A stretch of DNA of 64,000 bases from Bin87 sp965261925 (GCA_965261925.1 OZ253486.1:1798001-1862000), one strand, 5' to 3'; numbered from the stretch's first letter, positions 24,997 through 33,373 are shown. Made by a program: numbers and translations. The notes: generated from the sequence alone by a model not told the origin.

Positions 24997-25299
24997 CTAT
25001 CCAAACTCGCGGAATACTTGCAGCTGATCCAAGACGTGCCCGATACGCGTCAAGTCCGGATCTCGGACGTCGGCCAGCATTGAGAGCGGCGCCAGGCCCT
25101 GCCCCTGGTACTCGGCGAACCTGACTAGCGACCATATCTGCTGCCTGAGATCAGCAAGTTCCTCTTCGGGATAGACGCGCCCCGATTCCTTCCGCTCCCG
25201 GTAGGCCTCCTGGCGGCAGGCGCTACGGCAGTACCTCGCCGTGCTGCGCTGGGCTTCAAACCACTCTCCGCAGGTTTCGCACTCGATCTCGTAGGCCAT
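24997..25299 (-). CDS. Small zinc-ribbon protein
   Basis: The protein has 100 residues from ATG 25299. An N-terminal Cys cluster 'CETCGEWFEAQRSTARYCRSACR' (CxxC...CxxxC) suggests a zinc ribbon. The rest is helical. The start fits the position of the 43-nt perfect inverted repeat just upstream (25313-25355). I do not recognise the family. It may be a DNA-binding regulator of the divergent pair. Confidence 0.6.
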   Translation of the reverse strand: MAYEIECETCGEWFEAQRSTARYCRSACRQEAYRERKESGRVYPEEELADLRQQIWSLVRFAEYQGQGLAPLSMLADVRDPDLTRIGHVLDQLQVFREFG

Positions 25300-25312
25300 G
25301 ACTACCCCAATG

Positions 25313-25355
25313 GTTACGCTAGCGTTACGGTATATTATCGTAACGCTAGCGTAAC
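25313..25355. promoter_or_regulatory. Perfect 17-bp inverted repeat between divergent small genes
   Basis: Arms 25313-25329 (GTTACGCTAGCGTTACG) and 25339-25355 (exact reverse complement) flank the 9-nt AT-rich spacer GTATATTAT. Each arm holds its own 10-bp palindrome ACGCTAGCGT, so the site offers two adjacent dimer sites. It lies 13 nt upstream of the zinc-ribbon start and 36 nt from the divergent ATG at 25392, which suggests an operator. Confidence 0.75.
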
Positions 25356-25391
25356 AGGGGGTCAAGTGCGGCCCAGCTGAGAGGACTGTTG

Positions 25392-25656
25392 ATGCAAGAT
25401 ACATACCCCATGCCGGAAGACGGGTGGGTCTGCTTCCACTGTGGGAGCGGCAGAAGACCACTTCGGAGCCCGCCCCATGGACATGGCTGCCTGTCTGGTC
25501 AAAGTCGGAGACGAACGTGGCCTGGTCATGGAGTTGCGCCGAGTCCAGGCCGAGCTCCGGGAGCTCAGAGATAACGTTTGTGCGACCTGCAACCAGGAGC
25601 TCGCGAACAAGCGGGCCTTTGCGGATCACAAATGGCTTCGCCACCAGGTCCGATGA
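25392..25656 (+). pseudogene. Cys-containing small protein, internally frameshifted
   Basis: From ATG 25392 'MQDTYPMPEDGWVCFHCG' is followed, in a different frame from about 25440, by 'GAAEDHFGARPMDMAACLVKVGDERGLVMELRRVQAELRELRD' and a second CxxC ('CATCNQEL') to a stop at 25656. The pieces read as one gene that has lost a few residues plus the frame between them. It is divergent from the zinc-ribbon gene across the inverted repeat. Confidence 0.5.
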
Positions 25657-25663
25657 TCTCCAT

Positions 25664-25705
25664 TATTGATACCAGCGTTGGTTCGCGCAAGGGTCATTAC
25701 GTAAA
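25664..25705. repeat. Short core copy of dispersed repeat
   Basis: TATTGATACC, GGTTCGCGCAA and CATTACGTAAA match the right end of the 230-bp repeat, closest to copy B. Nothing of the interior is present. Confidence 0.65.
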
Positions 25706-25963
25706 CCATTCCGTGCGGGGATCCCGCCCGCCGGACCGGTGGCGGTTTTCGCCGCCCCGTTTTGATCTACCCCGATTGCGGATACGCCTCATCAGCCATC
25801 CCAAGGTCGTCGCATCACCCATCCGACCTACACCTGGCGCGACGCATTACGTCGTAACCATGCCGCACCGGCCATTCAGCCCCTCTGCAAAGCTTTTGAT
25901 ACCGGACCCTAGCCCAGCCCAAGCGCATCTCGCCCACGCAATTGCCGCAACTCTCGCATGCAC

Positions 25964-26248
25964 CTATTCACAGTAGCGGGCGTGGTCGGCCCTGATCTTA
26001 GCCATCGTGACCTCCCCGCGCTCCAGCTGAGCAACGACCCGCTCCTCCACTCCCTCGGCGCTCAGCGCAACGGTGCCGCTGGCGCTGGACGCAGTCAGCC
26101 GATGCAGGGCGGTGTTGGTGTCCGCCAGGCATCCGGCGTAACGACGCACCATCCTGTCGGCGGCGTCCACCCCACAGGCCAGCATGGTCCACAGGCCGAC
26201 CATCATCGTCAGCACTTTCCACAACCGATGCACAGTTGGCTCTCCCAC
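25964..26248 (-). CDS. Hypothetical protein with N-terminal hydrophobic segment
   Basis: The protein has 94 residues. A hydrophobic stretch at ~10-28 (VLTMMVGLWTMLACGVDA) could be a membrane anchor or signal, followed by a helical charged part. It is the third of three short same-strand genes (26812 to 25964) that look like one transcription unit. I recognise no family, and high GC makes alternative frames open, so the call rests on synteny and spacing. Confidence 0.4.
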   Translation of the reverse strand: MGEPTVHRLWKVLTMMVGLWTMLACGVDAADRMVRRYAGCLADTNTALHRLTASSASGTVALSAEGVEERVVAQLERGEVTMAKIRADHARYCE

Positions 26249-26287
26249 GCGCCCAACGATGGGAATCCATCAAGGACGCCCCGCGCC

Positions 26288-26584
26288 TTAGGCCAGCTGG
26301 TCCGCCGTCCTCTCGCCGAACATATCGGACGCCGCCACCGCGGCGAAGTCGGGATCGACAAAGTAGCTCTGCAGCGGGCTGTTGGCCACCACCGGCCGGG
26401 GCAGCGTCATCCCCCGTTCCCGCCGGAACCTCCGCAGCGCGTGGCCCACCCGCATCAGCAACGAGATCAGCTCCGCCGGCATCAGCTCCGTACGCTGGCA
26501 CAGAGCGCTCCGATGGATGCCCGCTGCACCGGCCCGCCAGACCTGCAGCGCCATCCGCCGGCCCGCCGGTTCCAGGCCCGCCAT
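26288..26584 (-). CDS. Hypothetical protein, second of a three-gene cluster
   Basis: The protein has 98 residues from ATG 26584 (GGAGGAG about 15 nt upstream; a TTG at 26599 is the alternative). It contains 'LMPAELISLLMRVGHALRRFRRERGMTLPRPVVANSPLQSYFVDPDFAAVAASD'. Composition is typical of a small soluble helical protein. I recognise no family. It may belong to a mobile-element accessory operon, given the integrase and Tn3 remnants nearby. Confidence 0.4.
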   Translation of the reverse strand: MAGLEPAGRRMALQVWRAGAAGIHRSALCQRTELMPAELISLLMRVGHALRRFRRERGMTLPRPVVANSPLQSYFVDPDFAAVAASDMFGERTADQLA

Positions 26585-26608
26585 GAAGTCGCCAGCCAAC
26601 TCCTCCGT

Positions 26609-26812
26609 CTAGCGAGCGGGCGGCAACTCTGCGGAAGTGCTCGCTATCTCCGCCTCCGGAACGGCGGGGGTCTCCGCCGGTATCCATTCCCCTGCGGCGG
26701 TTTGCGGGCCGGCAGGACCCCAAGCGACGTCGGGAGCCCCGCCGACGATCCGGCTCAGCGCTGAAAACACCTCGGTGACCTCGCCCTCCAATTCCAGGTG
26801 AACCTTGACCAC
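26609..26812 (-). CDS. Hypothetical small protein, first of a three-gene cluster
   Basis: The protein has 67 residues from GTG 26812 (GGGAG about 8 nt upstream), starting VKVHLELEGEVTEVFSALSRIVGG, a strand-helix opening, followed by a proline/acid-rich tail ending PPAR. The gene ends 9 nt before the next open frame. I recognise no family. Confidence 0.4.
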   Translation of the reverse strand: MVKVHLELEGEVTEVFSALSRIVGGAPDVAWGPAGPQTAAGEWIPAETPAVPEAEIASTSAELPPAR

Positions 26813-26920
26813 GCTGCTCGCTCCCGTGCCCTTGCGGCATATCGGCCGCCGGCCCGCCGCCACAATGTCCGCCGTTGACTATAACCCACGCCGGCGGGAA
26901 CGGCGACTGACCCGCTGACC

Positions 26921-27213
26921 GTGGTACCCGATCCGGCGGCCGCCGCCTTCCGCACCGCCGCAGTGGGGCGTCGTCCCTACATCTCCGCCCGCACCGGCCC
27001 CGAGGGCCCGCTGGACAGTTGCCCGCCGCCCGAGGTTCCCAAAGACTGGACTGCGCTGTCCGTGGACGGCTCCCACATCGACGTGGACCGCCATCTGCCC
27101 CTGCGCTGCCACCTCATCAACCTGGGCGGCTGCGCCATCACCTACGGCGCCAACCCAGCCTGCCAACTGTTCAGCGAACCCGCCCTGGCGTGGCCGACCG
27201 GGACCTCTACCTC
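26921..27213 (+). pseudogene. NurA-domain nuclease fragment
   Basis: The frame carries 'DWTALSVDGSHIDVDRHLPLRCHLINLGGCAITYG', the metal-binding opening of NurA-type 5'-3' nucleases (VDGS with the catalytic Asp). It then breaks: 'SEPALA' is followed in another frame by 'VADRDLYL'. The Tn3-like inverted repeat starts at 27214. The partner HerA ATPase is not seen. Confidence 0.55.
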
Positions 27214-27781
27214 GGGTCGACACCGGTAGGGCCCAGGATCGTACGCTAATCGGACGCCAGGGCGAAATCCGCGACCGCTCCAGCGAGGGCCAACACTACC
27301 GCATGGCAGGGTTCAACCTGCTCGCCGCCATCCTCATTTACTGGAATACCGTCCATCTCCGGGTCGATTCCGGTAGAGGGCAGGATCGTACGCTATGGGG
27401 AAAGGCGCCGGTTGAGTGTGCGATAGACGGGTCCCCTTACGGATACCGCCGCGCCTGCCCGTATGAACGGATAACGGAGAGGTGGAACCTGCCGAGACGA
27501 AGCATCTGGAGCGCGCGGCTCGGTTCGACCTGTCGAGCGAGGGCAAGCACTACCGCATGGCCGGGCTCAACCTGCTCGCCGCCATCGTCATTTACTGGAA
27601 TGGGGCCCATCTCGACGAAGCGGTCAGACCGCGGAAACATGCCGGGCCGACCGTCGAGCCCCGATCCTGGCCCACATCTCACCCTTAGATGGGTCCACAT
27701 CCAGCTCACCGGCGAATACCAGTGGTCAAAACGCCGATAGCGGCCTTAGCGTACGATTCTGCCCCCTACCGGAGTCGACCC
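27214..27781 (+). mobile_element. Tn3-family transposon remnant with three terminal repeats
   Basis: Three 37-bp Tn3-type ends occur: 27214-27250 and 27361-27397 in direct orientation, and 27745-27781 inverted. All start GGGTCGA and end near ACGCTA. Between them are two copies of the transposase C-terminus ('HYRMAGFNLLAAILIYWNTVHL' near 27290-27355 and 'HYRMAGLNLLAAIVIYWNGAHLDEAV' near 27548-27625). It therefore looks like one end nested within another copy's end, with everything else deleted. No 5-bp target duplication is found. Confidence 0.75.
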
Positions 27782-28020
27782 GTTAACTGCTAGCATGAGG
27801 ATCGCCTCCGTCGGAATGGCCGGCGATGAGTACTTCAAACATCCACACTCTGCAGCAACCTACCACCAGTTGCCGGCATGCCCACCACTCAGGCGCAACC
27901 TCGGACTCCGTACCCAGAAGTCAGTCAGAGCTGGCGACCGCTCAGGCGAGGTGCCAATACCCGAGCCGGCCGGGACCATCACGCGAAATCCCCGGCCCGT
28001 CCACCGGTATGGAGACAAAC

Positions 28021-28887
28021 ATGCAACGAGAGAAGACCGCGGTCATTTACCACGCGTCATGCCCCGATGGGTTCGGAGCTGCGTGGGCTGCCCACCGCAT
28101 CCTGGGAGAACGGGCCCAGTACCTGCCCATGAATCACGGGGATCCAATCCCCCAGATGGATGACGACGTCAGGGTGTACATCCTGGACTTCTCCTTTGAC
28201 CGGGAGCGGATGGTCGAGCTGCATCGCAAGCATGGACAGGACAACGTGACCCTGCTGGACCACCACATCACCGCACAGCAGGATCTTTCCGAACTGCCCA
28301 ACTGCCATATTGACCTTTCCAAATCGGGTGCCGTCCTGAGTTGGGAGCATTTTCACACCGGGTCGGCGGTCCCCACGCTCCTGCTGTACGTCCAGGACAA
28401 AGACCTTTGGACCTGGGAACTGCCCGATAGCCGCGCCTTATCCGCGTGCCTGAGCTCACGCGAGGCCGACTTCGATACCTGGGACAGCATCGCCCGGGAC
28501 TTGGAGACTGCCGAGGGCCGCCTGGGAGCGGTGGAAGCCGGCAAGGCCATCCTCCGGAGCAGGGAACAGGATGTCCGAGAGATCGCCCAGTCAGCACACA
28601 TCGGGCAAGTGGGAGAACATCGGGTTCCGGTGGTCAACTCACCGATCATGCAGAGCGAAATCGGCGAGTATCTGGTCAACGCGCATCCGGAGTCGCCGTT
28701 CGCAGCCATTTACTTCGACGTGTCGCCCGCGGTCAGAAAGTGGAGCCTGCGCAGCCGTAGCAACGGCTTCGACGTGAGCCGGTTGGCCAAGCAGTTTGGC
28801 GGCGGCGGTCACCCAGGCGCGGCCGGATTCAGTCAGTCCATCCAGAGCCAGCCACCGGTCTTTCGAGCCGAGCTTCCGGCCGCCTGA
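28021..28887 (+). CDS. DHH-family phosphoesterase
   Basis: The protein has 288 residues from ATG 28021 (GGAG 6 nt upstream; ATG 28009 possible). Motifs are 'VIYHASCPDGFGAAWAAH' (motif I), 'VYILDFSFDRERM' (II), 'VTLLDHHITAQ' (III, DHH) and the DHHA1 GGG-H motif 'AKQFGGGGHPGAAGF'. DHH proteins hydrolyse nanoRNA, pAp or cyclic dinucleotides, and the exact substrate cannot be assigned. All metal ligands are present. A truncated paralogue is at 51422-51941. A strong hairpin terminator follows at 29017. Confidence 0.9.
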   Translation: MQREKTAVIYHASCPDGFGAAWAAHRILGERAQYLPMNHGDPIPQMDDDVRVYILDFSFDRERMVELHRKHGQDNVTLLDHHITAQQDLSELPNCHIDLSKSGAVLSWEHFHTGSAVPTLLLYVQDKDLWTWELPDSRALSACLSSREADFDTWDSIARDLETAEGRLGAVEAGKAILRSREQDVREIAQSAHIGQVGEHRVPVVNSPIMQSEIGEYLVNAHPESPFAAIYFDVSPAVRKWSLRSRSNGFDVSRLAKQFGGGGHPGAAGFSQSIQSQPPVFRAELPAA

Positions 28888-29008
28888 AGTCGTACCGCGC
28901 ACCACGATCAACGATTGAACACCGGGGACGGAGAATTGTGCAGCAGTTGCCAAGGCCACCCATTGCGACATTCGTACGTAATTGCTACTGACTACCGTTA
29001 CTCAGATT

Positions 29009-29167
29009 TTAAATGCAAAGCCCCCGCCGTCGCCAGCGGGGGCTTTGTTTCAGGGCTGCAATCGCCGTCACAGCGATCCTGTCGCCGCTCATCCAGGTGT
29101 ACTCGTAGTCCACCGTGCGTTCACCGATCATGAACGTCACCATGGCGTCCGAGTTCATAGGCTGCAT
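29009..29167 (-). CDS. Possible 52-residue protein reading into the terminator
   Basis: From ATG 29167 the frame reads MQPMNSDAMVTFMIGERTVDYEYTW... to a stop at 29009. The last ~11 codons are the terminator hairpin, so a true gene would be expected to end earlier. Coding potential is uncertain. Confidence 0.25.
   Translation of the reverse strand: MQPMNSDAMVTFMIGERTVDYEYTWMSGDRIAVTAIAALKQSPRWRRRGLCI
29017..29046. terminator. Intrinsic terminator hairpin
   Basis: The stem AAAGCCCCCGC / GCGGGGGCTTT (11 bp, perfect) has an 8-nt loop and is followed by a short T-rich run. It lies 130 bp downstream of the DHH gene. The symmetry would allow it to serve both strands. Confidence 0.85.
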
Positions 29168-29172
29168 GATTT

Positions 29173-29676
29173 GAAACTCCCGCGCAGGCTGCAGGAAGAG
29201 CCAAGAAGGACGTGGCCCTGGTGGCGGCGCTGTCCGACGGGGGGTTGCGCCGTTCCGAGGCTTGGTCTCTGACCTGGGGCGACGTGCAGCGCTGGGACGA
29301 CGGCAGCGGCCGCATCACCGTCATCCGCTCCAAGACCGACGTGGAGGCTGTAGGCGCCGTGGTGGCCATCACTCCCGCCGCCATGAAAGCCTTGGACGTC
29401 ATCCGGCCGGCAGGCGTTGGTGGTGACGAGAAGGTATTCGGGCTATCGGAGTCGCAGATCGCCCGTCGGGTGAAGGTGATCGCCAGGGCCGCAGGGCTGG
29501 CGGACTGGGAGTTCTACAGCGGGCACAGTGGGCGCGTCGGCATGGCAAGGCGCATGGCTCAGAACGGCGCGCCCACCCACGAGATCGAACGCCAGGGCCG
29601 CTGGAAGCAGGGCGGCGGCATGGTCGGCCGCTACACCCGCGGCGAATCCGCCGGATCAGCACTGCGTTACCTCTAG
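29173..29676 (+). pseudogene. Tyrosine recombinase, C-terminal catalytic fragment
   Basis: The frame is open from about 29173 without a start codon and contains 'VALVAALSDGGLRRSEAWSLTWGDV' (first catalytic Arg region), 'FYSGHSGRVGMARRMAQ' (HxxR) and 'EIERQGRWKQGGGMVGRYTR' (GxW, catalytic Tyr). The catalytic set is there but the N-terminal core-binding domain is missing. Confidence 0.75.
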
Positions 29677-29679
29677 ACC

Positions 29680-29949
29680 ATGGCGGCTTTGGGCACCATC
29701 CGGCCTCGGGATGCTGATGGCGACGGTTTGGTGTTCGGCTTATCCGCCGTCCAACTCTCCCGCCGCATCACCGCCGCCCATACCTGCCCGAGCGACGGTT
29801 GCTCCGGGCGCAGCGGCCGGGTAGATCAGGCCGTCCGCACTGCTACCCACAACGATCCAATCGCCGACGTCATGCGTGAGAGCCAGTGGCACTGCTCCGC
29901 CGTGGTTGCCTACCACATTCAGGCCCGTACTGCCGGGAAGCGGCTATAG
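29680..29949 (+). pseudogene. Second tyrosine recombinase C-terminal fragment, tandem to the first
   Basis: The frame 'AALGTIRPRDADGDGLVFGLSAVQLSRRITAA...SGRSGRVDQAVRTA...MRESQWHCSAVVAYHIQ' parallels the first fragment position by position (IRP, VFGLS, QxxRR, SGR, W, Y) but is diverged. The His of HxxR is replaced. It is the remains of another integrase copy. Confidence 0.55.
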
Positions 29950-30035
29950 TCGCGACCAATTCTTTATCAGCTGCTGGCGAAACTAAGCCCACGGGATGCG
30001 TCCATCCTGCAGCCCCTCTGATTTCATTAACGGTG

Positions 30036-30065
30036 CTGACAAATAGCTCATAAATAGATTATAAT
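30036..30065 (+). promoter_or_regulatory. Sigma70-type promoter of the QueC/XRE operon
   Basis: The -35 CTGACA (30036-30041) and -10 TATAAT (30060-30065) are separated by an 18-bp spacer, in an AT-rich stretch that is unusual for this GC-rich window. The operon start (30118) is ~50 bp downstream with GAGGAGGT at 30101-30108. Confidence 0.7.
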
Positions 30066-30067
30066 AT

Positions 30068-30080
30068 CTGACATTGTCAG
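30068..30080. promoter_or_regulatory. Operator palindrome at the operon promoter
   Basis: CTGACA-T-TGTCAG is a perfect 6+1+6 palindrome placed 2 nt after the -10 hexamer. A further CTGACA half-site coincides with the -35 box at 30036. Occupancy would block transcription. The XRE-ImmA/IrrE protein encoded by the operon is the natural candidate to bind it. Confidence 0.65.
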
Positions 30081-30117
30081 GCTACCGTAATGTCCTCACC
30101 GAGGAGGTCGAACCCGT

Positions 30118-30771
30118 ATGGTGGAGCGTGACCGTTTCGAAAAACAGTTTGGGCCCGGATGGCTCGCTGCCTACCGGTATGTCAGGGAAGGCAATGCGTC
30201 CTTGCAGGAAGTTTCCGACAAGCTGACAACGGCATTGACCAAGAGGCTCCGAGATTGGGATGGCGTGCCACTGTTACACCGCATGGCGCAGATTCTGACC
30301 AACGCCAAAGAGACCGGGCTACTGCCGGCATTCACTGCGCTTGATGGCATCGTGCAAGAGTGTGAGGGGCACCCCCACACTATGATCGCCGCTGAAGTCG
30401 CGAAAACCCTGATCGTGCAGCGGGAGGCCACCGTCTGGAGGAGCGAGACCTCCAAAATACCTGGCATTTTTACCGAGGCTGTGTGCTCGGCGTTGGTTGA
30501 GCGTAACTACTTTGCCAAAGCGCGCCAACCGCTCATCCATGAGGGAGTTTTCGCCAACTACGAAGCCGCCACGCAATGGCAAACCCAACTGGAAGAGTCA
30601 CTCCAGCCTCAGTTAACGACTCTCGCCGCGCGGCTTGAGAGATACCCTGACGGTAAGGGCCTCCGGGCACCGAACCGCAGGGTCAAAAAAGAAAGCACCA
30701 GCGACCTGCTTGCGGAGAATCTCCTCCCAGCACGGACGTCAAATCAGCCATCTGTCGGTACGTCTCGATGA
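30118..30771 (+). CDS. Unknown protein, first gene of the QueC/XRE/PIN operon
   Basis: The protein has 217 residues and is predominantly helical, with no signal peptide or transmembrane segment. It contains 'LTTALTKRLRDWDGVPLLHRMAQILTNAKETGLLPAFTALDGIVQECEGH' and a basic tail. I recognise no known family. A strong RBS (GAGGAGGT) lies 9 nt before the ATG. Its last codons overlap the QueC-like gene (ATGA). The coupling suggests the two proteins work together; one possibility is that it serves as substrate or partner of the PP-loop enzyme. Confidence 0.6.
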   Translation: MVERDRFEKQFGPGWLAAYRYVREGNASLQEVSDKLTTALTKRLRDWDGVPLLHRMAQILTNAKETGLLPAFTALDGIVQECEGHPHTMIAAEVAKTLIVQREATVWRSETSKIPGIFTEAVCSALVERNYFAKARQPLIHEGVFANYEAATQWQTQLEESLQPQLTTLAARLERYPDGKGLRAPNRRVKKESTSDLLAENLLPARTSNQPSVGTSR

Positions 30772-32129
30772 ACCAACCCGATTTTTCCTACGATCTTGCG
30801 GACGAGGGCGGAGCTAGTCGTCGCTTTTGGATGGATGAAGCGCCCTTGTCCAGGACATTCTCCAAAGCGATCTCGACCCGTGCGGCGGACCTGTTGGACG
30901 TGGTCGGCGCCATCTATGCGGCGGATCGGCAGTCGAAGCGCTGTTTTCGGGGAACCGCCACGGGGCAACGCAGGATCAACGTCCGCATGGCAGTGAGAGA
31001 ACCGGACCTCTGGTCTTCACCCGAGTTGATATCCAAACTGCTGAAACTGCTGTCGTGGGTCAGCGGGGACCACTGGGCCTTTGAATTTGACGAGCGAAAT
31101 AACGTTTGTGATCTCGATAAATCAGAAAACTTTCTGTTCAACCTGCCACTCAGAACCCCCGTCACGGTCTCTCTGTTCAGCGGGGGCCTGGACTCTTTGG
31201 CCGGATTGGCGCAACACGTTCAGAGTTCGCCCGGTGGCTCTCGTATCTTGGTGTCCGCCCACACCCATGACAGACTGGCCAATCAACAGAGTACCCAGGT
31301 GCGACGGATCAGGGCTGCATGTGGACGGGAATTCCCCGTGGCTGACGGCGACGTATGGCATATCGCGGTTCCCTTCGGCATCGATTCTTCGGGGCGGAAA
31401 CAGGAGGAGAAAGGCCAGCGCACCCGTGCCTTGGTGTTCCTCGCTCTGGGTGTAGTCACCACGCTGCAGGCGCAGACCGACACCCTGTCGATATTCGAAA
31501 ACGGCATCGGAGCGTTGAATCTGCCCCTGAACGCAACACAACTGGGCACGGACAACTATCGTGGCGTTCACCCTCGGACCCTGATTATGGCCCAAGGGTT
31601 CTTCGAATCAGTTTTGGGACAATCGGTCCAGATCAAGAACCCGTTCCTGTTTACCACGAAGGCCGAGATGTGCAGGTCCCTGCTACCGGCCGGCCTCGCT
31701 GACGTGGCGCGTGAGACCGTTTCCTGCGACGGTTATCCCCAACGAGTCCGTAATCAACCCCAGTGCGGCTGCTGTACGTCATGCATCCTCCGCAGACAGG
31801 CGCTCTTCTGCAGCGGGCTGGCAGACCGTGATCCCAGTGGCGCTTATCGCCACAACATCTTTGAACATCCGAGTGCGTTGAGCCTGGATCAAATCCATGG
31901 CCTCGCAACAATGACCGACCAGGTTCACCGGTTCACCAGTTGCCTGTCTTCGGAGCAACCATGGAAGCAATTGACCGCCGCCTACCCCGAATTGGCCAGG
32001 ATTGAGGCCGAAATCGCTGTTGACCAGAGCATGGCCAGCGACGATATCACGTCCGGTTTCGTCGGGTTGTTCCGTGCCTATGTGGAGGAGTGGGAGGCGT
32101 TTTTGGCCGCGGCCGCGTTCGCGGCTTAG
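30768..32129 (+). CDS. QueC-like PP-loop enzyme (Qat/CBASS-type)
   Basis: The protein has 453 residues. The PP-loop ATP-binding motif is 'VSLFSGGLDSLAGLAQHV' (about residue 130), and a Cys cluster 'QCGCCTSCILRRQALFCSG' near residue 330 matches the zinc site of QueC. Bona fide QueC (~230 residues) makes preQ0. This longer form with N- and C-terminal extensions resembles the QueC-like proteins of defence loci such as Qat and type IV CBASS. No other queuosine or preQ0 gene is present, so a defence role is inferred. It overlaps the unknown gene upstream by 4 nt and lies 8 bp before the XRE gene. Confidence 0.8.
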   Translation: MNQPDFSYDLADEGGASRRFWMDEAPLSRTFSKAISTRAADLLDVVGAIYAADRQSKRCFRGTATGQRRINVRMAVREPDLWSSPELISKLLKLLSWVSGDHWAFEFDERNNVCDLDKSENFLFNLPLRTPVTVSLFSGGLDSLAGLAQHVQSSPGGSRILVSAHTHDRLANQQSTQVRRIRAACGREFPVADGDVWHIAVPFGIDSSGRKQEEKGQRTRALVFLALGVVTTLQAQTDTLSIFENGIGALNLPLNATQLGTDNYRGVHPRTLIMAQGFFESVLGQSVQIKNPFLFTTKAEMCRSLLPAGLADVARETVSCDGYPQRVRNQPQCGCCTSCILRRQALFCSGLADRDPSGAYRHNIFEHPSALSLDQIHGLATMTDQVHRFTSCLSSEQPWKQLTAAYPELARIEAEIAVDQSMASDDITSGFVGLFRAYVEEWEAFLAAAAFAA

Positions 32130-32137
32130 GAGGTCGC

Positions 32138-33367
32138 ATGCAAGAAAACACTGTCGACGCCGCAAACCCGAAGGTGCTGGGACAGCGTCTTCAAGAGGCC
32201 CGCAGAGCTCGTGGTCTCACTCAGCAGGAGGTCGCTGACTCTCTGGCGCTGGCGCGAACCACCGTAACGGCCCTGGAGAAAGGAGAACGCCGCATCCGCC
32301 CCGATGAACTGATCAACCTGGCGCGACTCTACGGTCGGCCGGTAAGCAGTTTCGTCGGCGAGAAGGGTCCGGTGGCGGATTTCTCCGTGCAATTTCGTAC
32401 TGCGGTCAACAGGACTAGCTCGTCGCAGACGCGGGAGGCATTGAGCCAGGGGGTTCAGGAGTTCCAGGACCTGTGCGAGGATTATCTTCATCTGGAGAAC
32501 ATCAAAGGGGTGCAGCTTCGGCAAGCCTATACGGCGCAGTACGAAACGGCAGGGGTTGCCCCGGAGGATGCGGCGGAAGATGTGGCCGCGTCAGAGCGAA
32601 ATCGTCTGAGCCTGGGCGATGGGCCGATCCTGAACCTCAGGGAAGTCCTGGAGAGCGACGTGGGGCTTCGGGTTTTCTACACCGAGCTACCCTCGGACCT
32701 CGCCGGCATCTTCGCCTATACGGAAGAGCTGGGTGGCTGTATCGCGGTGAACTCCCGCCACCCCGAAGAGCGTAGGCGCTGGTCGATGGCCCATGAGTAC
32801 GGTCACTTTCTCACGAGCCGGTTCCGACCCGAACTAACCATCTTGGGACGGTTCGAGCGCATCCCAGCTTCAGAAAGGTTTGCCGATGCCTTCGCTGCAG
32901 CCCTGCTCATGCCGGCCTCAGGGTTGCGACGCCGGTTTTACCAGATATCGCGAGCCGCGGAAGGCGGGGTGACCGCTGCGGAGGTCTGCCGGATGGCTCA
33001 CTACTACTTCGTCTCCGTTGAGGCGATGATGCTGCGGCTTGAAGAGTTGCGGTTGCTTCCCGGAGGAACCTGGGAGCGGCTGCGCGACCGTGGGTTCAGG
33101 GTTCGGGAAGCCCAGGAACAACTGGATTTGGCGCCCCACCCACACAATGACACTCCGCTTCCTCTACGCTATCAATTCTTGGCGGTGCAGGCTTATGCAG
33201 AGGAGGACCTCACCGAAGGCCAGTTGTGCCGCCTGCTTCGGCAGGACCGTCTCTCGGCCCGACAGACGGTCCAGACCCTGTCTCATCCCCTGCACCTTCT
33301 GCATGAAGGGGAACTGACGGCAATCCCCATTGATCTGGCCAGCCGCGTCACCAAGACCGGAGGGTAA
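32138..33367 (+). CDS. XRE HTH - ImmA/IrrE zinc peptidase protein
   Basis: The protein has 409 residues from ATG 32138 (GGAGGTCGC before it). Residues ~12-70 form a Cro/C1-type HTH ('LGQRLQEARRARGLTQQEVADSLALARTTVTALEKGERRI'). An ImmA/IrrE domain follows with the zinc motif 'SMAHEYGHFL' (HExxH-type HEYGH) and downstream 'ASERFADAFAAALLMP'. Such proteins repress a target operon and are inactivated, or cleave a partner, on signal. Here it probably controls the palindrome at 30068-30080 and may also regulate the PIN-like neighbour. All catalytic residues are present. Confidence 0.9.
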   Translation: MQENTVDAANPKVLGQRLQEARRARGLTQQEVADSLALARTTVTALEKGERRIRPDELINLARLYGRPVSSFVGEKGPVADFSVQFRTAVNRTSSSQTREALSQGVQEFQDLCEDYLHLENIKGVQLRQAYTAQYETAGVAPEDAAEDVAASERNRLSLGDGPILNLREVLESDVGLRVFYTELPSDLAGIFAYTEELGGCIAVNSRHPEERRRWSMAHEYGHFLTSRFRPELTILGRFERIPASERFADAFAAALLMPASGLRRRFYQISRAAEGGVTAAEVCRMAHYYFVSVEAMMLRLEELRLLPGGTWERLRDRGFRVREAQEQLDLAPHPHNDTPLPLRYQFLAVQAYAEEDLTEGQLCRLLRQDRLSARQTVQTLSHPLHLLHEGELTAIPIDLASRVTKTGG

Positions 33368-33373
33368 GGAGAG

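Noticed and set aside
3739..25705. The TATTGATACC...TTACGTAAA blocks as a CRISPR array or attC sites
   Set aside because: The copies are kilobases apart, not regularly spaced, and show neither spacers nor the paired boxes of attC.
25958..26764. A long plus-strand open frame of 268 codons
   Set aside because: It is rich in Pro, Arg and His as expected of an antisense GC-rich shadow. The three minus-strand frames with plausible starts and operon spacing fit better.
30768..32129. Housekeeping preQ0 synthase (queC)
   Set aside because: The protein is about twice the normal length, and no queD, queE or folE is nearby; the operon context differs.
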